Of a stretch of DNA of 64,000 bases, positions 17,039-26,776 are shown piece after piece. Position 1 is the stretch's first letter. Each line of letters opens with the position of its first letter. A program made the translations under genes and the position numbers. This DNA is from Sporolactobacillus vineae DSM 21990 = SL153 (GTDB lineage Bacteria; Bacillota; Bacilli; Bacillales; Sporolactobacillaceae), in the NCBI RefSeq assembly GCF_000377985.1, contig NZ_KB899042.1, positions 1 to 64,000 of the forward strand, read 5' to 3'. Below the pieces are notes generated by a model, which made no database searches, was not told the DNA's origin, and saw nothing but the letters and a program-made list of their open reading frames with translations.

Positions 17039-18103
17039 TCACTCGGTATCCTTGCCTGCCGGTTGCGTCTCTTTCGCTTTTTCCGGTTCCTCGGTATCTG
17101 TTTCATCATCGTCGAGGTGATAATGCGTCCGGATCGCTTTCTTAATTTTCTCTTTGACCGGTTCATTTTCCTGGAGGAAGAGCTTCGCATTCTCGCGTCC
17201 CTGGCCGAGCCTTTCTTTGTTATATGAGTACCATGAACCGCTCTTCTCCACAATGTCCAGGTCCGAACCGATATCCAGAATCTCCCCTTCGGACGAGATG
17301 CCCTTTCCATACATAATATCGACTTCAGCCTGTTTAAACGGCGGCGCCACTTTATTTTTGACAACTTTAATTCTTGCCCGGTTGCCGACGATGTCGTTGC
17401 CCATCTTCAATGTTTCGGCACGTCTGACTTCAAGGCGAACGGAAGAATAAAATTTCAGTGCACGTCCCCCGGGTGTCACTTCCGGATTGCCGAACATGAC
17501 GCCGACTTTTTCACGAATCTGGTTGATAAAAATCGCAACGGTTTTTGATTTGCTGATTACTCCGGAAAGTTTCCTCAGCGCCTGAGACATCAGACGTGCC
17601 TGAAGCCCTACGTGAGAATCCCCCATCTCGCCCTCAATTTCCGCTTTCGGAACAAGCGCGGCCACAGAGTCAATCACAATGATATCAATCGCACCGCTTC
17701 TGACCAGTGCCTCCACAATTTCCAGTGCCTGTTCGCCGGTATCCGGCTGGGACAGCAGCAGCTCATCGATATTCACACCGAGATTTTGTGCATACACGGG
17801 ATCCAGGGCATGTTCGGCATCAATAAAGGCGGCCTGACCGCCGGCATTCTGCACTTCAGCAATGGCGTGGAGGGCAACCGTCGTTTTACCCGAAGATTCA
17901 GGACCGTAAATCTCAATGATTCTGCCGCGGGGATAGCCGCCGACCCCTAACGCAATATCCAAAGCCAGTGAACCGCTGGACACCGTAGACACACGCTGAT
18001 CCGGCTGTTCGCCCAGTCTCATAATCGAACCTTTTCCAAATTGCTTTTCAATCTGGCGCAACGCACTGTCCAGCGCTGCCTTTCTTTCCTTGTTTTCAGC
18101 CAT
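17039..18103 (-). CDS. recA: Recombinase RecA
   Basis: RecA forms the strand-exchange filament and activates LexA self-cleavage. The protein, 354 residues from the chosen start, has Walker A GPESSGKT, the conserved DAEHALDP, the L1/L2 loop segments and [17 protein letters not shown]. The acidic C-terminal tail is Glu/Asp/Thr-rich. The ATG at 18103 starts [11 protein letters not shown], as in relatives, with AGGAGA 11 bp upstream; the open frame extends 24 codons further without family similarity. It has its own promoter with a LexA-like box, downstream of cinA. Confidence 0.98.
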   Translation of the reverse strand: MAENKERKAALDSALRQIEKQFGKGSIMRLGEQPDQRVSTVSSGSLALDIALGVGGYPRGRIIEIYGPESSGKTTVALHAIAEVQNAGGQAAFIDAEHALDPVYAQNLGVNIDELLLSQPDTGEQALEIVEALVRSGAIDIIVIDSVAALVPKAEIEGEMGDSHVGLQARLMSQALRKLSGVISKSKTVAIFINQIREKVGVMFGNPEVTPGGRALKFYSSVRLEVRRAETLKMGNDIVGNRARIKVVKNKVAPPFKQAEVDIMYGKGISSEGEILDIGSDLDIVEKSGSWYSYNKERLGQGRENAKLFLQENEPVKEKIKKAIRTHYHLDDDETDTEEPEKAKETQPAGKDTE

Positions 18104-18136
18104 TGTCCCAGTCATCTCCTCATGCTTCGTATTATT

Positions 18137-18165
18137 ATCATACCTTTTTTTATAAATAAGCACAA
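18137..18165 (-). promoter_or_regulatory. recA promoter
   Basis: TTGTGC (18160-18165), 17-bp spacer, TATGAT (18137-18142) on the minus strand, 34 bp before the recA ATG. A LexA-type palindrome lies just upstream. Confidence 0.7.
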
Positions 18166-18174
18166 CTGTTCCCA

Positions 18175-18188
18175 CGAATATATATTCG
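18175..18188. promoter_or_regulatory. LexA (SOS) box upstream of recA
   Basis: CGAATATATATTCG is a perfect 14-bp palindrome. It keeps the CGAA and TTCG ends of the Bacillus LexA operator (CGAAC-N4-GTTCG) and resembles the B. subtilis recA operator, which also has T at position 5. Its place upstream of the recA -35 box supports SOS control. Confidence 0.7.
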
Positions 18189-18208
18189 CTTTTTGCACAT
18201 TCTGTCTG

Positions 18209-19453
18209 TCAGTGCAGATCCGGAAGGTGGGAAAGGTATCTTCTGACCATATCCAGACCGGTTTTGACCGAGCGGATCCGGATCATCCGGCGTGTTCCGC
18301 TGAGGTGGCAGAGAATGCTCCGTGCACCCCTCTGATCCGCAAACCCGATATAGACCGTACCGACATCCTTCCCCTCACTCTTGTCCGGACCGGCGACGCC
18401 TGTGAAACCGACGCCGATATCTGCATGGCACAGTGAGCGGACGGATGAAGCCATAAGTTCTGCACAGCGGGCACTGACCGCCCCGTCGTGATCGAGAACT
18501 TCAGCAGGAACATGGAGTACATCCTGCTTCACCGCATTCGTATAGCAGACCACGCCGCCCATCAAAACGGATGACGCACCGGGGAATGCTGTGATCCATT
18601 CGGAAGCCATGCCGCCCGTCAGACTCTCGGCAAACGCGATGGTCTTTTTCTCAGCCTTTAGTTTCCGGAATACCACGTCAGCCAGTGAATCCTCGCCATA
18701 GCCGTATAAATAGGCACCGACGCGCTGATCGATCGCCTGTTCTGTGCGGTCGAGCAGTTTCTTCGCTTCCTGCGGCCGGTCATGACGGGCCGTCAGCCGG
18801 AGGGTCACTTCGCCCTCCTTGGCCAGCGGTGCGATCGTCGGATTGGACTGGGCATCGATCAGATCAATGAGCCTGGTCTCAAGCTGAGATTCACCGATGC
18901 CGAAGAAACGCAGCACACGTGAATGAATCTCAGGGGCATGATTTTTGGCCAGATAGCTTCCGGCAAAATCGAGAAACATCGGTTTCATTTCTGAAGGAAC
19001 ACCCGGCATCAGCAGGAATGTCTTGCCGCTGTTTTCAATAATCATGCCCGGCGCCATCCCGTGTCTGTTGGGAAGTATCGTGCTCCCGTCGACGACGAGC
19101 GCCTGTTTCCGGTTATTTTCCGTCATCTCACGGCCTGTTGTCTTGAAATAATTCCGGATCTCGTCCATGGCCTGAGTGTCCAGAACCATTTTCCGTCCAA
19201 GCACTTCTGCTACCGTTTCTTTTGTCAGATCATCCTCCGTCGGTCCCAACCCGCCTGTAAAGATCAGCAGATCGGCACGCGATTCGGCAATCCGGATCGA
19301 CTGAATCAGCCTGGTCCTGTTATCACCGACAACCGTCTGAAAATACACATTGATTCCCAGACCGGCCAGCTGTTCCGAAATAAACTGAGCATTCGTATTG
19401 GCGATCTGACCGAGGAGCAGTTCCGATCCGACCGCGATAAGTTCTGCATTCAT
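18209..19453 (-). CDS. cinA: CinA family protein
   Basis: The 414-residue protein combines an N-terminal MoaB/MogA-like domain (about 1-170, beginning MNAELIAVGSELLLGQ, with FTGGLGPTEDDLTKE) and a C-terminal CinA domain (about 255-410, with FAESLTGGMASEWIT and GVTGVAGP-like sequence). Relatives act in NAD recycling as nicotinamide mononucleotide deamidase and ADP-ribose pyrophosphatase, and cinA is a competence-induced gene next to recA in many Firmicutes. It starts at an ATG 86 bp after pgsA and ends just before the recA LexA box. Confidence 0.93.
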   Translation of the reverse strand: MNAELIAVGSELLLGQIANTNAQFISEQLAGLGINVYFQTVVGDNRTRLIQSIRIAESRADLLIFTGGLGPTEDDLTKETVAEVLGRKMVLDTQAMDEIRNYFKTTGREMTENNRKQALVVDGSTILPNRHGMAPGMIIENSGKTFLLMPGVPSEMKPMFLDFAGSYLAKNHAPEIHSRVLRFFGIGESQLETRLIDLIDAQSNPTIAPLAKEGEVTLRLTARHDRPQEAKKLLDRTEQAIDQRVGAYLYGYGEDSLADVVFRKLKAEKKTIAFAESLTGGMASEWITAFPGASSVLMGGVVCYTNAVKQDVLHVPAEVLDHDGAVSARCAELMASSVRSLCHADIGVGFTGVAGPDKSEGKDVGTVYIGFADQRGARSILCHLSGTRRMIRIRSVKTGLDMVRRYLSHLPDLH

Positions 19454-19539
19454 TAAGCCTTACTCCTGTCTTTTTAACCATTCAATCAGTCTCTCAATTC
19501 ATTATCAGCCACTCAGCTGTCAGCTGCAACTCCCGATAC

Positions 19540-20118
19540 TTATTTAGACCGAAGCAGCACCTGACGATTTTTGATGAAATAATCGGCTCCGGACAAGATG
19601 GTCAGTACAACGGCGATCCAGAGCAGGATCTGTTCCAGGGGAAAGCCGCTGAGACCAAAGGGAATATTATTGAAAAGGAAAAAAATGATGGCGAGCATCT
19701 GAAAAAGCGTCTTCCATTTTCCCATTTTGCCTGCCGCAATCACGTCGCCCTCGCCTGCCGCAACAAGCCGCAAACCGGTTACCGCAAATTCTCTGGCCAG
19801 TATCACAATCACCATCCATGATGCCATCCGGCCCATACCGGCGAGCGACACGAAGGCACTCATGACCAGCAGTTTGTCAGCCAGCGGATCGGAAAACTTT
19901 CCGAAATTAGTAATCAAGTGCCGTTTTCGGGCAATTCGGCCGTCAAACCAGTCGGTTACTGAGGCAAGAACAAAGATGATGCCGGCTATGGCCTGCGAGA
20001 CAGGAAGGGTATAGGTTCCGGAACCCAGAGTACCCAGGTGCATCGGCACAAGCAGGAAGATCAGAAACACGGGGATCATAAACATACGGGTCACTGTTAA
20101 TTTATTAGCGATGTTCAC
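19540..20118 (-). CDS. pgsA: CDP-diacylglycerol-glycerol-3-phosphate 3-phosphatidyltransferase
   Basis: PgsA makes phosphatidylglycerol phosphate, the first committed step to phosphatidylglycerol and cardiolipin. The 192-residue membrane protein has several hydrophobic segments. It shows the CDP-alcohol phosphotransferase signature D-G-x2-A-R-x8-G-x3-D-x3-D, seen as DGRIARKRHLITNFGKFSDP and onward. The start is GTG with AGGAGGA 9 bp upstream. It lies between rodZ and cinA as in B. subtilis. Confidence 0.96.
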   Translation of the reverse strand: MNIANKLTVTRMFMIPVFLIFLLVPMHLGTLGSGTYTLPVSQAIAGIIFVLASVTDWFDGRIARKRHLITNFGKFSDPLADKLLVMSAFVSLAGMGRMASWMVIVILAREFAVTGLRLVAAGEGDVIAAGKMGKWKTLFQMLAIIFFLFNNIPFGLSGFPLEQILLWIAVVLTILSGADYFIKNRQVLLRSK

Positions 20119-20197
20119 GGCAAAATCCTCCTATTCAGACCAACAAAGATTCTTTCTTTTTCCACAGTGACACAGAAATGTCACATGGCCATGCCAT

Positions 20198-20233
20198 AAA
20201 GAAACGGAGCCGCCTGTTCCTGCTGACTCCGTT
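20198..20233 (-). terminator. Intrinsic terminator of rodZ
   Basis: Minus-strand stem AACGGAG / CTCCGTT with a 17-base loop, followed by TCTTTATG. It lies between rodZ and pgsA. Confidence 0.65.
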
Positions 20234-20245
20234 AGTTATACAAAG

Positions 20246-21154
20246 TTATTTACTGTAATTAATCACAATGTTCTGCACGGTATTGCCACTGGGGAATGTA
20301 AAATTCTGACCATTGATTTTGAGCTGCGTATAAGGCACCGCCCCAAAGCTCAGCTTCAGTGACTGCACATTAGCGGCATTAATGTGAACCGACTTCGGCC
20401 CGGCCGTCGAGACAACCCCCTGCTTGATTACCTTGCCTGATTTAGCGTCACTTGCCTCGAACCAGGCTTTCGGCCCGTTTTTCAGAGCGACGACAACATC
20501 GAATTTCTGTGTGCCGGTCAGTGTGTAAGTTGAGGTTGTCCCCTGCGTGCTGTCCTTCTTAAGCGTCTGCTGTACTGAAGAAGATGAAGATGACGAACCG
20601 GCCGTACTCCCTGAATCCGACGAAGCTGCACTGCTGTCTGAACTGGAGCTGCTGCCGCTGAACGAGACCGACGAACCGCTGTTCGGGCTGCCTGCTGTTC
20701 CGTTATTTCCTTTATTGCTCATGACCCCGGTAATCAGCAGATAGGCCACCATCAGGATAATGAGCACGATGACGACCACGAGTGCCCGGTTGATAAAGGA
20801 GGACAGCCGGACAGACCCTCCTCTGCCTTCGCCACTGCCGGACCTGCTTGTCCGCGCAGTCTGAGCAGGTTTTGCCCCGCTCGGCGGAAGTGTCCGAATC
20901 TCCGGCTGATCATGATGCAGCGTCGGTATTTCCGAACCATATTGTTGAATCAGAGCACTGAAATCAAGACCGACTGTCTCGGCGTAGCTCTTGATAAACG
21001 CACGGATATAAAAAGTGCCCGGCAATTGTTTATAATCCCCATCTTCAATTGCTTTCAGATAACGCTTCTGAATCTTTGTCCTTTCCTGCAGATCATCCAG
21101 AGAAAGCTCTTTCTGCTCACGGGCTTCCTTCAACGCCTGACCTAATTCACTCAC
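20246..21154 (-). CDS. rodZ: Cell-shape protein RodZ (YmfM)
   Basis: RodZ links the MreB cytoskeleton to the cell-wall elongation machinery. An N-terminal Cro/Xre-like helix-turn-helix domain (about 1-70, LSLDDLQERTKIQKRYLKAI) is followed by a basic linker and one transmembrane segment (about 125-150, ALVVVIVLIILMVAYLLI). A Ser-rich low-complexity stretch of about 50 residues leads to the extracellular C-terminal DUF4115 domain. I chose the GTG at 21154 (protein begins SELGQALKEAREQ), with CAGGTG 6 bp upstream, over an in-frame GTG three codons earlier that lacks a ribosome binding site. Confidence 0.92.
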   Translation of the reverse strand: MSELGQALKEAREQKELSLDDLQERTKIQKRYLKAIEDGDYKQLPGTFYIRAFIKSYAETVGLDFSALIQQYGSEIPTLHHDQPEIRTLPPSGAKPAQTARTSRSGSGEGRGGSVRLSSFINRALVVVIVLIILMVAYLLITGVMSNKGNNGTAGSPNSGSSVSFSGSSSSSDSSAASSDSGSTAGSSSSSSSVQQTLKKDSTQGTTSTYTLTGTQKFDVVVALKNGPKAWFEASDAKSGKVIKQGVVSTAGPKSVHINAANVQSLKLSFGAVPYTQLKINGQNFTFPSGNTVQNIVINYSK

Positions 21155-21503
21155 GAATAACACCTGCCATAATTAATTAACAAAATCAGATCCGGATCGG
21201 TCTGTTTCACTGCCTTCTGTCATTAGCCCGTGTTCCTCCGGCACAGAGCCTTCACAGCACCTGTCTCCTGCGGATAAAAAAGCGACGAGCAGACGACGTA
21301 CACTTTCAGCCAATCCATGAAAACGCAGCCTTCAGACCGAATCTTTCCACTCCCTGTTAATATTATCATATTCCTTACTTTTTAACGATAGGATCCGCCA
21401 AACTTGTCTGCTGTTTTTCGGGTCAGGCACTCGCTTTCCCGCGGGGAATGTGTGCGCCGCCATAATGGTTCGTTCACTCGCGGCAAACGGAATATGCCCT
21501 CCT
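21155..21503. other. Gene-free spacer between rodZ and the reductase gene
   Basis: No convincing gene is visible in these 349 bases. B. subtilis carries ymfJ (DUF3243), ymfK (DUF3388) and ymfL in this interval, and none is recognisable here. An AT-rich patch around 21358-21385 contains TATGATAAT on the minus strand, which may be the -10 region of the rodZ promoter. Confidence 0.6.
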
Positions 21504-22241
21504 TCAGCAGTACCAGGCCCCGTTCTCCGAGATCACCTGACCATTCAGATAGCCGGCATCCGGTCCGAGCAGGAACTGAACCAGTGCGGCAATCTCTTCC
21601 GGACGGGCAAAACGGCCGGCCGGGATTTCCGATCTTACCTCCTCCTGATCCGATTCACTGAAAAGCTTCATCATCGGCGTATTCACTGCGCCGGGTGCCA
21701 CCGCATTTACGGTGATATGGCTCGGCGCCACTTCCTTGGCCAGTGCCTTGACAAACGTGTTCTGGCCGCCTTTGACCATCGAATAGAGGACTTCTGTCGA
21801 TGCACCGGTCAGGCCCCATATTGAGGTGATGAAGACGATCCGGCCGTCCTGTTCTCTGATCATCGGCTGAATCAGCGACTGGATCAGACGAAACGGACTG
21901 GTCAGCTGCAGCTGAACCAGTTCGCGGACCACCGGTTCCGGAGTATCCTGAAACAGCCCGACTTCACTTTTCCCGCAGTTGTAAACTACACCGGTCACCG
22001 GAAGCCGGATCTGACGGAGCAGCTTGTCCGGACCGTCCGGCTCAGAAAGATCGGCCTGAACACAGCTGAAGACCTGATCCGGATAAGCCTTCTCAAGACC
22101 ACGGGCAAGTTCAGCGGCACTTTTCCTGTCCTGATGGAAATGGAGATATAATGAATTGCCTGACCCGGCCAGTTTCCGGGCAATCGCCCGGCCGATCGTT
22201 CCACTGGCACCGGTAATCAGTATATTTTTCAGCTCAATCAT
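21504..22241 (-). CDS. ymfI: Short-chain dehydrogenase/reductase (YmfI-like)
   Basis: The protein has the Rossmann nucleotide motif ITGASGTIGRAIA near the N terminus, the central NCGKSE, catalytic Ser near ITSIWG, and the Y-x3-K pair in YSMVKGGQ. It matches FabG-like reductases, and its position between spoIIIE and rodZ corresponds to B. subtilis ymfI, whose substrate is unsettled. The ATG at 22241 matches the family start, but no clear ribosome binding site precedes it. In-frame starts at 22259 (ATG) and 22295 (GTG) are possible. A terminator-like hairpin overlaps the upstream region. Confidence 0.82.
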   Translation of the reverse strand: MIELKNILITGASGTIGRAIARKLAGSGNSLYLHFHQDRKSAAELARGLEKAYPDQVFSCVQADLSEPDGPDKLLRQIRLPVTGVVYNCGKSEVGLFQDTPEPVVRELVQLQLTSPFRLIQSLIQPMIREQDGRIVFITSIWGLTGASTEVLYSMVKGGQNTFVKALAKEVAPSHITVNAVAPGAVNTPMMKLFSESDQEEVRSEIPAGRFARPEEIAALVQFLLGPDAGYLNGQVISENGAWYC

Positions 22242-22248
22242 CCCCGGG

Positions 22249-22280
22249 AAAAAAATCATCCGGCCGCTAAGAAACGGCCG
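22249..22280 (-). terminator. Likely intrinsic terminator of spoIIIE
   Basis: Minus-strand stem CGGCCG / CGGCCG with an 8-base loop, then GATGA and seven T. The tract is offset by five bases, so strength is uncertain. It lies between spoIIIE and ymfI and would make ymfI depend on readthrough or its own promoter. Confidence 0.5.
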
Positions 22281-22325
22281 ATAGAAAATATTCACTTAAT
22301 AAATATTCGGTCAGAAAACCACGAC

Positions 22326-24629
22326 TCAGCGGGTAGTTGCTTCATCAGTCGGTTTCGGGATCAGAACAGCACGCGGTTTGCTGCCTTCATAGGGACCGAC
22401 GATATGCCGCTCTTCCATCGCATCGATCAGTCGCGCCGCGCGTGTATACCCGATCCGGAACCGGCGCTGGAGCATGGAAACACTCGCCGTCTGGACACTG
22501 GCGACCAGCTGCACGGCATCATCATAAAGTTCGTCATCCACTTGCTCTTCTTTGCGGCTCTCCGGATGCTCATCGGGGATCATATCCTGCCGATAATGAG
22601 CCTTCTGCTGACCGATGACATACTGAACCACTTTTTCCACTTCATGGTCCGAAAGAAAAGCACCCTGAATGCGAATCGGCTTCGACGCACCGATCGGTAA
22701 GAACAGCATATCCCCCTTGCCCAGCAGCTTCTCCGCCCCTCCGGAGTCCAGAATCGTCCGTGAATCCATCATCGATGAAACGCTGAACGCGATTCGTGAC
22801 GGGATATTTGCCTTGATCACACCGGTGATGATATCCACTGAAGGTCGCTGTGTGGCGATAATCAGGTGGATACCTGCTGCTCTGGCCATCTGTGCCAGCC
22901 GGGTCACAGTTTCTTCGACTTCCTTTGATGCGACCATCATCAGATCGGCCAGTTCATCGATAATCACAACGATATAGGGCATCAGCGGCTGCTTCTCGTC
23001 ATGCTCCGCATTGTATTTTCTGACCGCTTCATTATAGCTTTCCAGATTGCGCGTCCCGCTCTCGGAAAAAAGCTCATACCGTCGTTCCATTTCCCCAAGC
23101 ACATTATTCAGGCCCTGGGCCGCTTTCGCCGGATCGGTGACGACAGGCGTCAGCAGATGCGGAATCCCGTTATAGACATTGAGTTCAACCATTTTCGGGT
23201 CGATCATGAACAGTTTGACCTCACTTGGTTTGGTTCGCATCAGCAAGGTCACGATAATGCTGTTGATACAGACACTCTTGCCGCTGCCGGTCGCTCCGGC
23301 AACAAGCAGGTGCGGCATCTTATTCAAATCGGATAAGATCGGTTCACCGGATATGTCGCGTCCGAGCCCGATGGTCAGTTTGGATTTTGCCCGCTGTGCA
23401 TTTTTCGACTCGAGTACTTCACGAAGCCCGACCATCGCCACTTCCTGATTCGGGACCTCCACGCCGACCGCCGACTTGCCGGGAATCGGCGCTTCAATCC
23501 GGATCTCCTTGGCCGCCAGCGCCAGTGCCAGGTCGTCGCTCAGACTGAGAATCCGGCTGACTTTAACGCCGGCTTCAGGATAAACCTCATAGCGGGTGAC
23601 TGCAGGTCCGAGGTGAATTTCCCGGACAGCCGCATGCACACCGAAACTCTCAAAGGTCCGTTCCAGAATTTTAGCATTCTCGGCAATGCGTTTACGCTCA
23701 TTATTCTGCGCATTCTTCTTCGGAATATTGAGCAGGTCCAGCGGCGGAAGTGTGTAATCCTCATTTTCTGCCGTCTCTGTCACAAATTCATCAGCCGTCT
23801 CATGCTCCGGAGCGGAGGAATGATCTTCAGCAACCGGCTGCTTCGGCGGCTGCACGTCCGCCGCCATCGTCTGCCGCTCATTGAAATCATGAATTTCCGG
23901 TTCCGGATAAGGAGGCTCCTCCTGGAGAGGGTTAATGGGTGCCTCCGGTTCAGACGGCTTGCGCCTTCTTTTCCGTGTCTCCTTCTTTCTCTGCAGCATT
24001 TCCCCGATGGATTTCCGGATCCCGGTCAGGCTCTGAACGATACTGCGGAACAGGCCGCCGAACAGCTTCTTCAAGGTATCGCGCAGCGACCGGCCGGTGA
24101 TCAGTATTCCGGAGATCAGGATCAGCAGAGCAGAAATAAATAACGTACCTGTTGTCGAAAACAGGTAATGAGAAAAGGCGAAGAAAACGGCGCCGATCAT
24201 ACCGCCTCCCAGACCATGCGGCGGCATGGAGCCGGTCAGCTCACCGCGAAAAAGCAAAAATGTATTAAAGATGACGGAACGGTTCTGCCACTGATTCACT
24301 GCAGACAGTGTTTCAAACAGCCGGACATGCCCGATCAGCATCAGTGATAAAGAGAGTATGTAGAAACCGGTCAGCCGGCGCGTAAAAAAGACCGGCTGGC
24401 GGCGAAACAGTACGTAATAAACTGAAAGCGCAAGCGAATACAAAAGCAGGATGATCCACCAGTCTCCGGCAAAAAAGCGGCAGACTTCCTTGATGACCTG
24501 ACCGGCAGCGCCAAGCGCGCTGATCCCGATACAGGTCAGAGCAAACATGCAGAGTCCGCCGACTTCATAAATCAGCGTCTCTTTCCATCCTTTTCGTGCA
24601 CGTGCGCGTTTCTGCTTTTTGCCCGACAT
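22326..24629 (-). CDS. spoIIIE: DNA translocase SpoIIIE/FtsK
   Basis: SpoIIIE pumps chromosomal DNA across the sporulation septum. The chosen ATG (24629) has AGAGGTG 5 bp upstream and gives 767 residues. Four transmembrane segments lie in the first 170 residues, followed by a Glu/Pro-rich linker (about 200-310). The RecA-like motor has Walker [10 protein letters not shown] and Walker [14 protein letters not shown], and the C-terminal winged-helix gamma domain (about 695-760, [17 protein letters not shown]) reads polarity sequences. Its location next to rnjB and dapA is that of B. subtilis spoIIIE. Confidence 0.95.
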   Translation of the reverse strand: MSGKKQKRARARKGWKETLIYEVGGLCMFALTCIGISALGAAGQVIKEVCRFFAGDWWIILLLYSLALSVYYVLFRRQPVFFTRRLTGFYILSLSLMLIGHVRLFETLSAVNQWQNRSVIFNTFLLFRGELTGSMPPHGLGGGMIGAVFFAFSHYLFSTTGTLFISALLILISGILITGRSLRDTLKKLFGGLFRSIVQSLTGIRKSIGEMLQRKKETRKRRRKPSEPEAPINPLQEEPPYPEPEIHDFNERQTMAADVQPPKQPVAEDHSSAPEHETADEFVTETAENEDYTLPPLDLLNIPKKNAQNNERKRIAENAKILERTFESFGVHAAVREIHLGPAVTRYEVYPEAGVKVSRILSLSDDLALALAAKEIRIEAPIPGKSAVGVEVPNQEVAMVGLREVLESKNAQRAKSKLTIGLGRDISGEPILSDLNKMPHLLVAGATGSGKSVCINSIIVTLLMRTKPSEVKLFMIDPKMVELNVYNGIPHLLTPVVTDPAKAAQGLNNVLGEMERRYELFSESGTRNLESYNEAVRKYNAEHDEKQPLMPYIVVIIDELADLMMVASKEVEETVTRLAQMARAAGIHLIIATQRPSVDIITGVIKANIPSRIAFSVSSMMDSRTILDSGGAEKLLGKGDMLFLPIGASKPIRIQGAFLSDHEVEKVVQYVIGQQKAHYRQDMIPDEHPESRKEEQVDDELYDDAVQLVASVQTASVSMLQRRFRIGYTRAARLIDAMEERHIVGPYEGSKPRAVLIPKPTDEATTR

Positions 24630-24728
24630 AGTTACACCTCTGGAAATAGTAAGAGTCACCGTTTCCCGCCCGATTTGCAATGCGCTGATCAAATCGAGGC
24701 GAGCCACCTGATACAAACACCTCATTCT

Positions 24729-24757
24729 AATTTACTCTATTATTATCAGTCTCGCAA
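24729..24757 (-). promoter_or_regulatory. Candidate spoIIIE promoter
   Basis: TTGCGA (24752-24757), 17-bp spacer, TAAATT (24729-24734) on the minus strand, about 100 bp before the start codon. Confidence 0.45.
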
Positions 24758-24840
24758 AGTCCGGCTGAACCCTTTATTCGTTATCCGCTGCAAATATTCC
24801 TTCCGTGCGCATAAAAGAGTATGAATGAACGAAGATCGAA

Positions 24841-24869
24841 AAAAATCAGGCCCTCAGGACCTGATTTTT
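24841..24869 (-). terminator. Intrinsic terminator of rnjB
   Basis: Stem AAAAATCAGG / CCTGATTTTT around a 9-base loop. Its 5' base includes the stop codon of the rnjB-like gene. Confidence 0.85.
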
Positions 24870-26535
24870 AAAATTCCATGATAATTGGCAGTATCATTGG
24901 ACGGCGTTTGGTTTGATCAAAAAAGAAACGACTCAGTGCATCACGGATTCCATTTTTCAGCGATGACCATTCGGAAACGTGCTGCGTCAATGCTTTTGAC
25001 AACACTTCGGAAACAATCTGATTTGCCTTATCCAGCAGGTCTTCCGACTCCCTGACATAGACAAATCCCCGAGTAATGATTTCCGGTCCGGCAAGAATCC
25101 GTTTTGTTTTTCGGCCCAGAGTGACGACAATGACTACTGTACCGTCCTGCGAGAGCAGGCGACGATCCCTGAGCACAATATTACCGACATCACCGACACC
25201 CAGACCGTCAACGAGCAGCTGCCCGGCAGGTACCGAATCGGTCTGCCTTGCTTCGCCCTCAGTAAATTCGACAACATCGCCGCGGTCGAGCAAGAATACC
25301 CGATCAGCCGAAATTCCCATCGATTCGGCGATCTCCTGATGAACACGCTGCATTTTGAATTCACCGTCAATGGGAACCAAATATTTCGGACGAGTGAGCT
25401 GAAGCATTAATTTAATGTCTTCTGCAGATCCATGACCGGAAACATGTACCGGTTTGCCGAAAATTACATCTGCCCCGTCGCTCATCAGTTGATCGATTGC
25501 GTTCGTGACCGTCTTTTCATTGCTTGGTGTCAATGAAGCGGCATAGATAATCAAATCGTTTTCTCTGAGTTTTAATTTTTTATGCACATGATTAGCCATA
25601 CCTGTTAAAGGCGTCAGTGGATCCCCGTCCGGTCCGCTGGTCAGAACGGCCAGCTTCTCAGCAGGATAACCCGACGCTTTTTCCCAGCTCAGAAAAGCAT
25701 TGTCAGGTGCCTTCAAAAAGCCATCTTTAATCGCGAACGAAATGGTATTCTCCAGAAATTTACCATCGACGGCAACTTTACGTCCGTGCCGCACACACGC
25801 ATTGACAAACTGCTGGATGCGATAAAGATTGGTTGCATGAATGGCCACAATGACCCGGCCGGCCGCCGTATAGAGAATATTGTTAAACGCATCTCCAATT
25901 GCTGAATCCGACGGTGCCTTTCCGGGAATTTCCGAGTGCTTGCTGTCGGCCAGAAGGCAAAGCACACCTTCGTCCCCCAGCGACGCCAGTTTGCTGACTT
26001 CCGTCCGCACGCCGCCGACAGGTGTAAAATCGAACTTGTAGTCGCCTGTGTGGACGATATTGCCCTGCGGTGTATGAATGGCAATACCGATGGCATCCGG
26101 AACACTGTGATAGGTCCTGAAAAAGGAAAAACGATACTGGCCGATCTTTACTTCCTGATCCGGATCTATCGTGATCAGGGAAACATTCTTATCGCTTTCT
26201 CCGGCACTTTTCAAGCTTTCCTGAACCAGTTGCAGTGTCAGCCTGGTTCCATAAACGGGAACATTTAATTCTTTCAACAGATACGGCAGCCCGCCGATAT
26301 TCGCCAGGTGGCCATGTGTCAGCAGCACAGCCCGGACCTTACTCTTCTTCTCCACCAAGTAAGATACATCCGGAATGACTGTATCCACACCCAGCATATC
26401 TTCGTGCGGGTGCATCAAACCTGCATCAATAATATAAATGTCATGACTTGATTCAATGACCGTCATATTATTTCCAATTTCGCCAACGCCGCCCATTGCG
26501 TAGATTCTGATGCCATTACGCTTCGAATGTGACAA
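24868..26535 (-). CDS. rnjB: RNase J2-like beta-CASP protein with altered active site
   Basis: The 555-residue protein has the RNase J layout: metallo-beta-lactamase fold, beta-CASP insert and C-terminal domain. Its place between spoIIIE and dapA is that of B. subtilis rnjB, so it is called RNase J2. The metal-binding motif HxHxDH is degraded: residues 74-79 read HGHLAN. The later motifs keep HTGDYKFD and SGHGS, but IHATNLYR and YAASLTPSNE have lost the His residues usual in RNase J1. It is therefore probably a weak or non-catalytic partner of RNase J1. The start is TTG with AGGAGGA 7 bp upstream. Confidence 0.9.
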   Translation of the reverse strand: MSHSKRNGIRIYAMGGVGEIGNNMTVIESSHDIYIIDAGLMHPHEDMLGVDTVIPDVSYLVEKKSKVRAVLLTHGHLANIGGLPYLLKELNVPVYGTRLTLQLVQESLKSAGESDKNVSLITIDPDQEVKIGQYRFSFFRTYHSVPDAIGIAIHTPQGNIVHTGDYKFDFTPVGGVRTEVSKLASLGDEGVLCLLADSKHSEIPGKAPSDSAIGDAFNNILYTAAGRVIVAIHATNLYRIQQFVNACVRHGRKVAVDGKFLENTISFAIKDGFLKAPDNAFLSWEKASGYPAEKLAVLTSGPDGDPLTPLTGMANHVHKKLKLRENDLIIYAASLTPSNEKTVTNAIDQLMSDGADVIFGKPVHVSGHGSAEDIKLMLQLTRPKYLVPIDGEFKMQRVHQEIAESMGISADRVFLLDRGDVVEFTEGEARQTDSVPAGQLLVDGLGVGDVGNIVLRDRRLLSQDGTVVIVVTLGRKTKRILAGPEIITRGFVYVRESEDLLDKANQIVSEVLSKALTQHVSEWSSLKNGIRDALSRFFFDQTKRRPMILPIIMEF

Positions 26536-26600
26536 TGGGCATTCCTCCTATTTAATTAAACAAACAGTCATCGCTTTGACCCGAACTAATCATTGCCCTT

Positions 26601-26630
26601 ATTATAACCAAACGGCTGATTAAAGTACAA
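26601..26630 (-). promoter_or_regulatory. Promoter of the rnjB-like gene
   Basis: TTGTAC (26625-26630), 18-bp spacer, TATAAT (26601-26606) on the minus strand, about 65 bp before the TTG start. Confidence 0.65.
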
Positions 26631-26721
26631 TGATTCCGCCGATCTCCCTGAAACTAGCCGGATGCTTCATCAGTGAGACGGCAGAAAGTCATTTGCAGCA
26701 TCCGGTACTTGAAAACGCGCA

Positions 26722-26758
26722 TGAAAAAGAGGCAAATAAGAATCGGTCCTTACTTGCC
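26722..26758 (-). terminator. Intrinsic terminator of dapGA
   Basis: Minus-strand 10-bp stem GGCAAGTAAG / CTTATTTGCC (one G-U pair), 8-base loop, then TCTTTTTC. Confidence 0.85.
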
Positions 26759-26776
26759 CCTGAATCATCGATCAAA

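Noticed and set aside
20166-20185. Inverted repeat GTGAC...GTCAC upstream of pgsA as a Crp/Fnr site
   Set aside because: The 8-base gap and flanks do not fit TGTGA-N6-TCACA or TTGAT-N4-ATCAA, and no promoter element lies at a matching distance.
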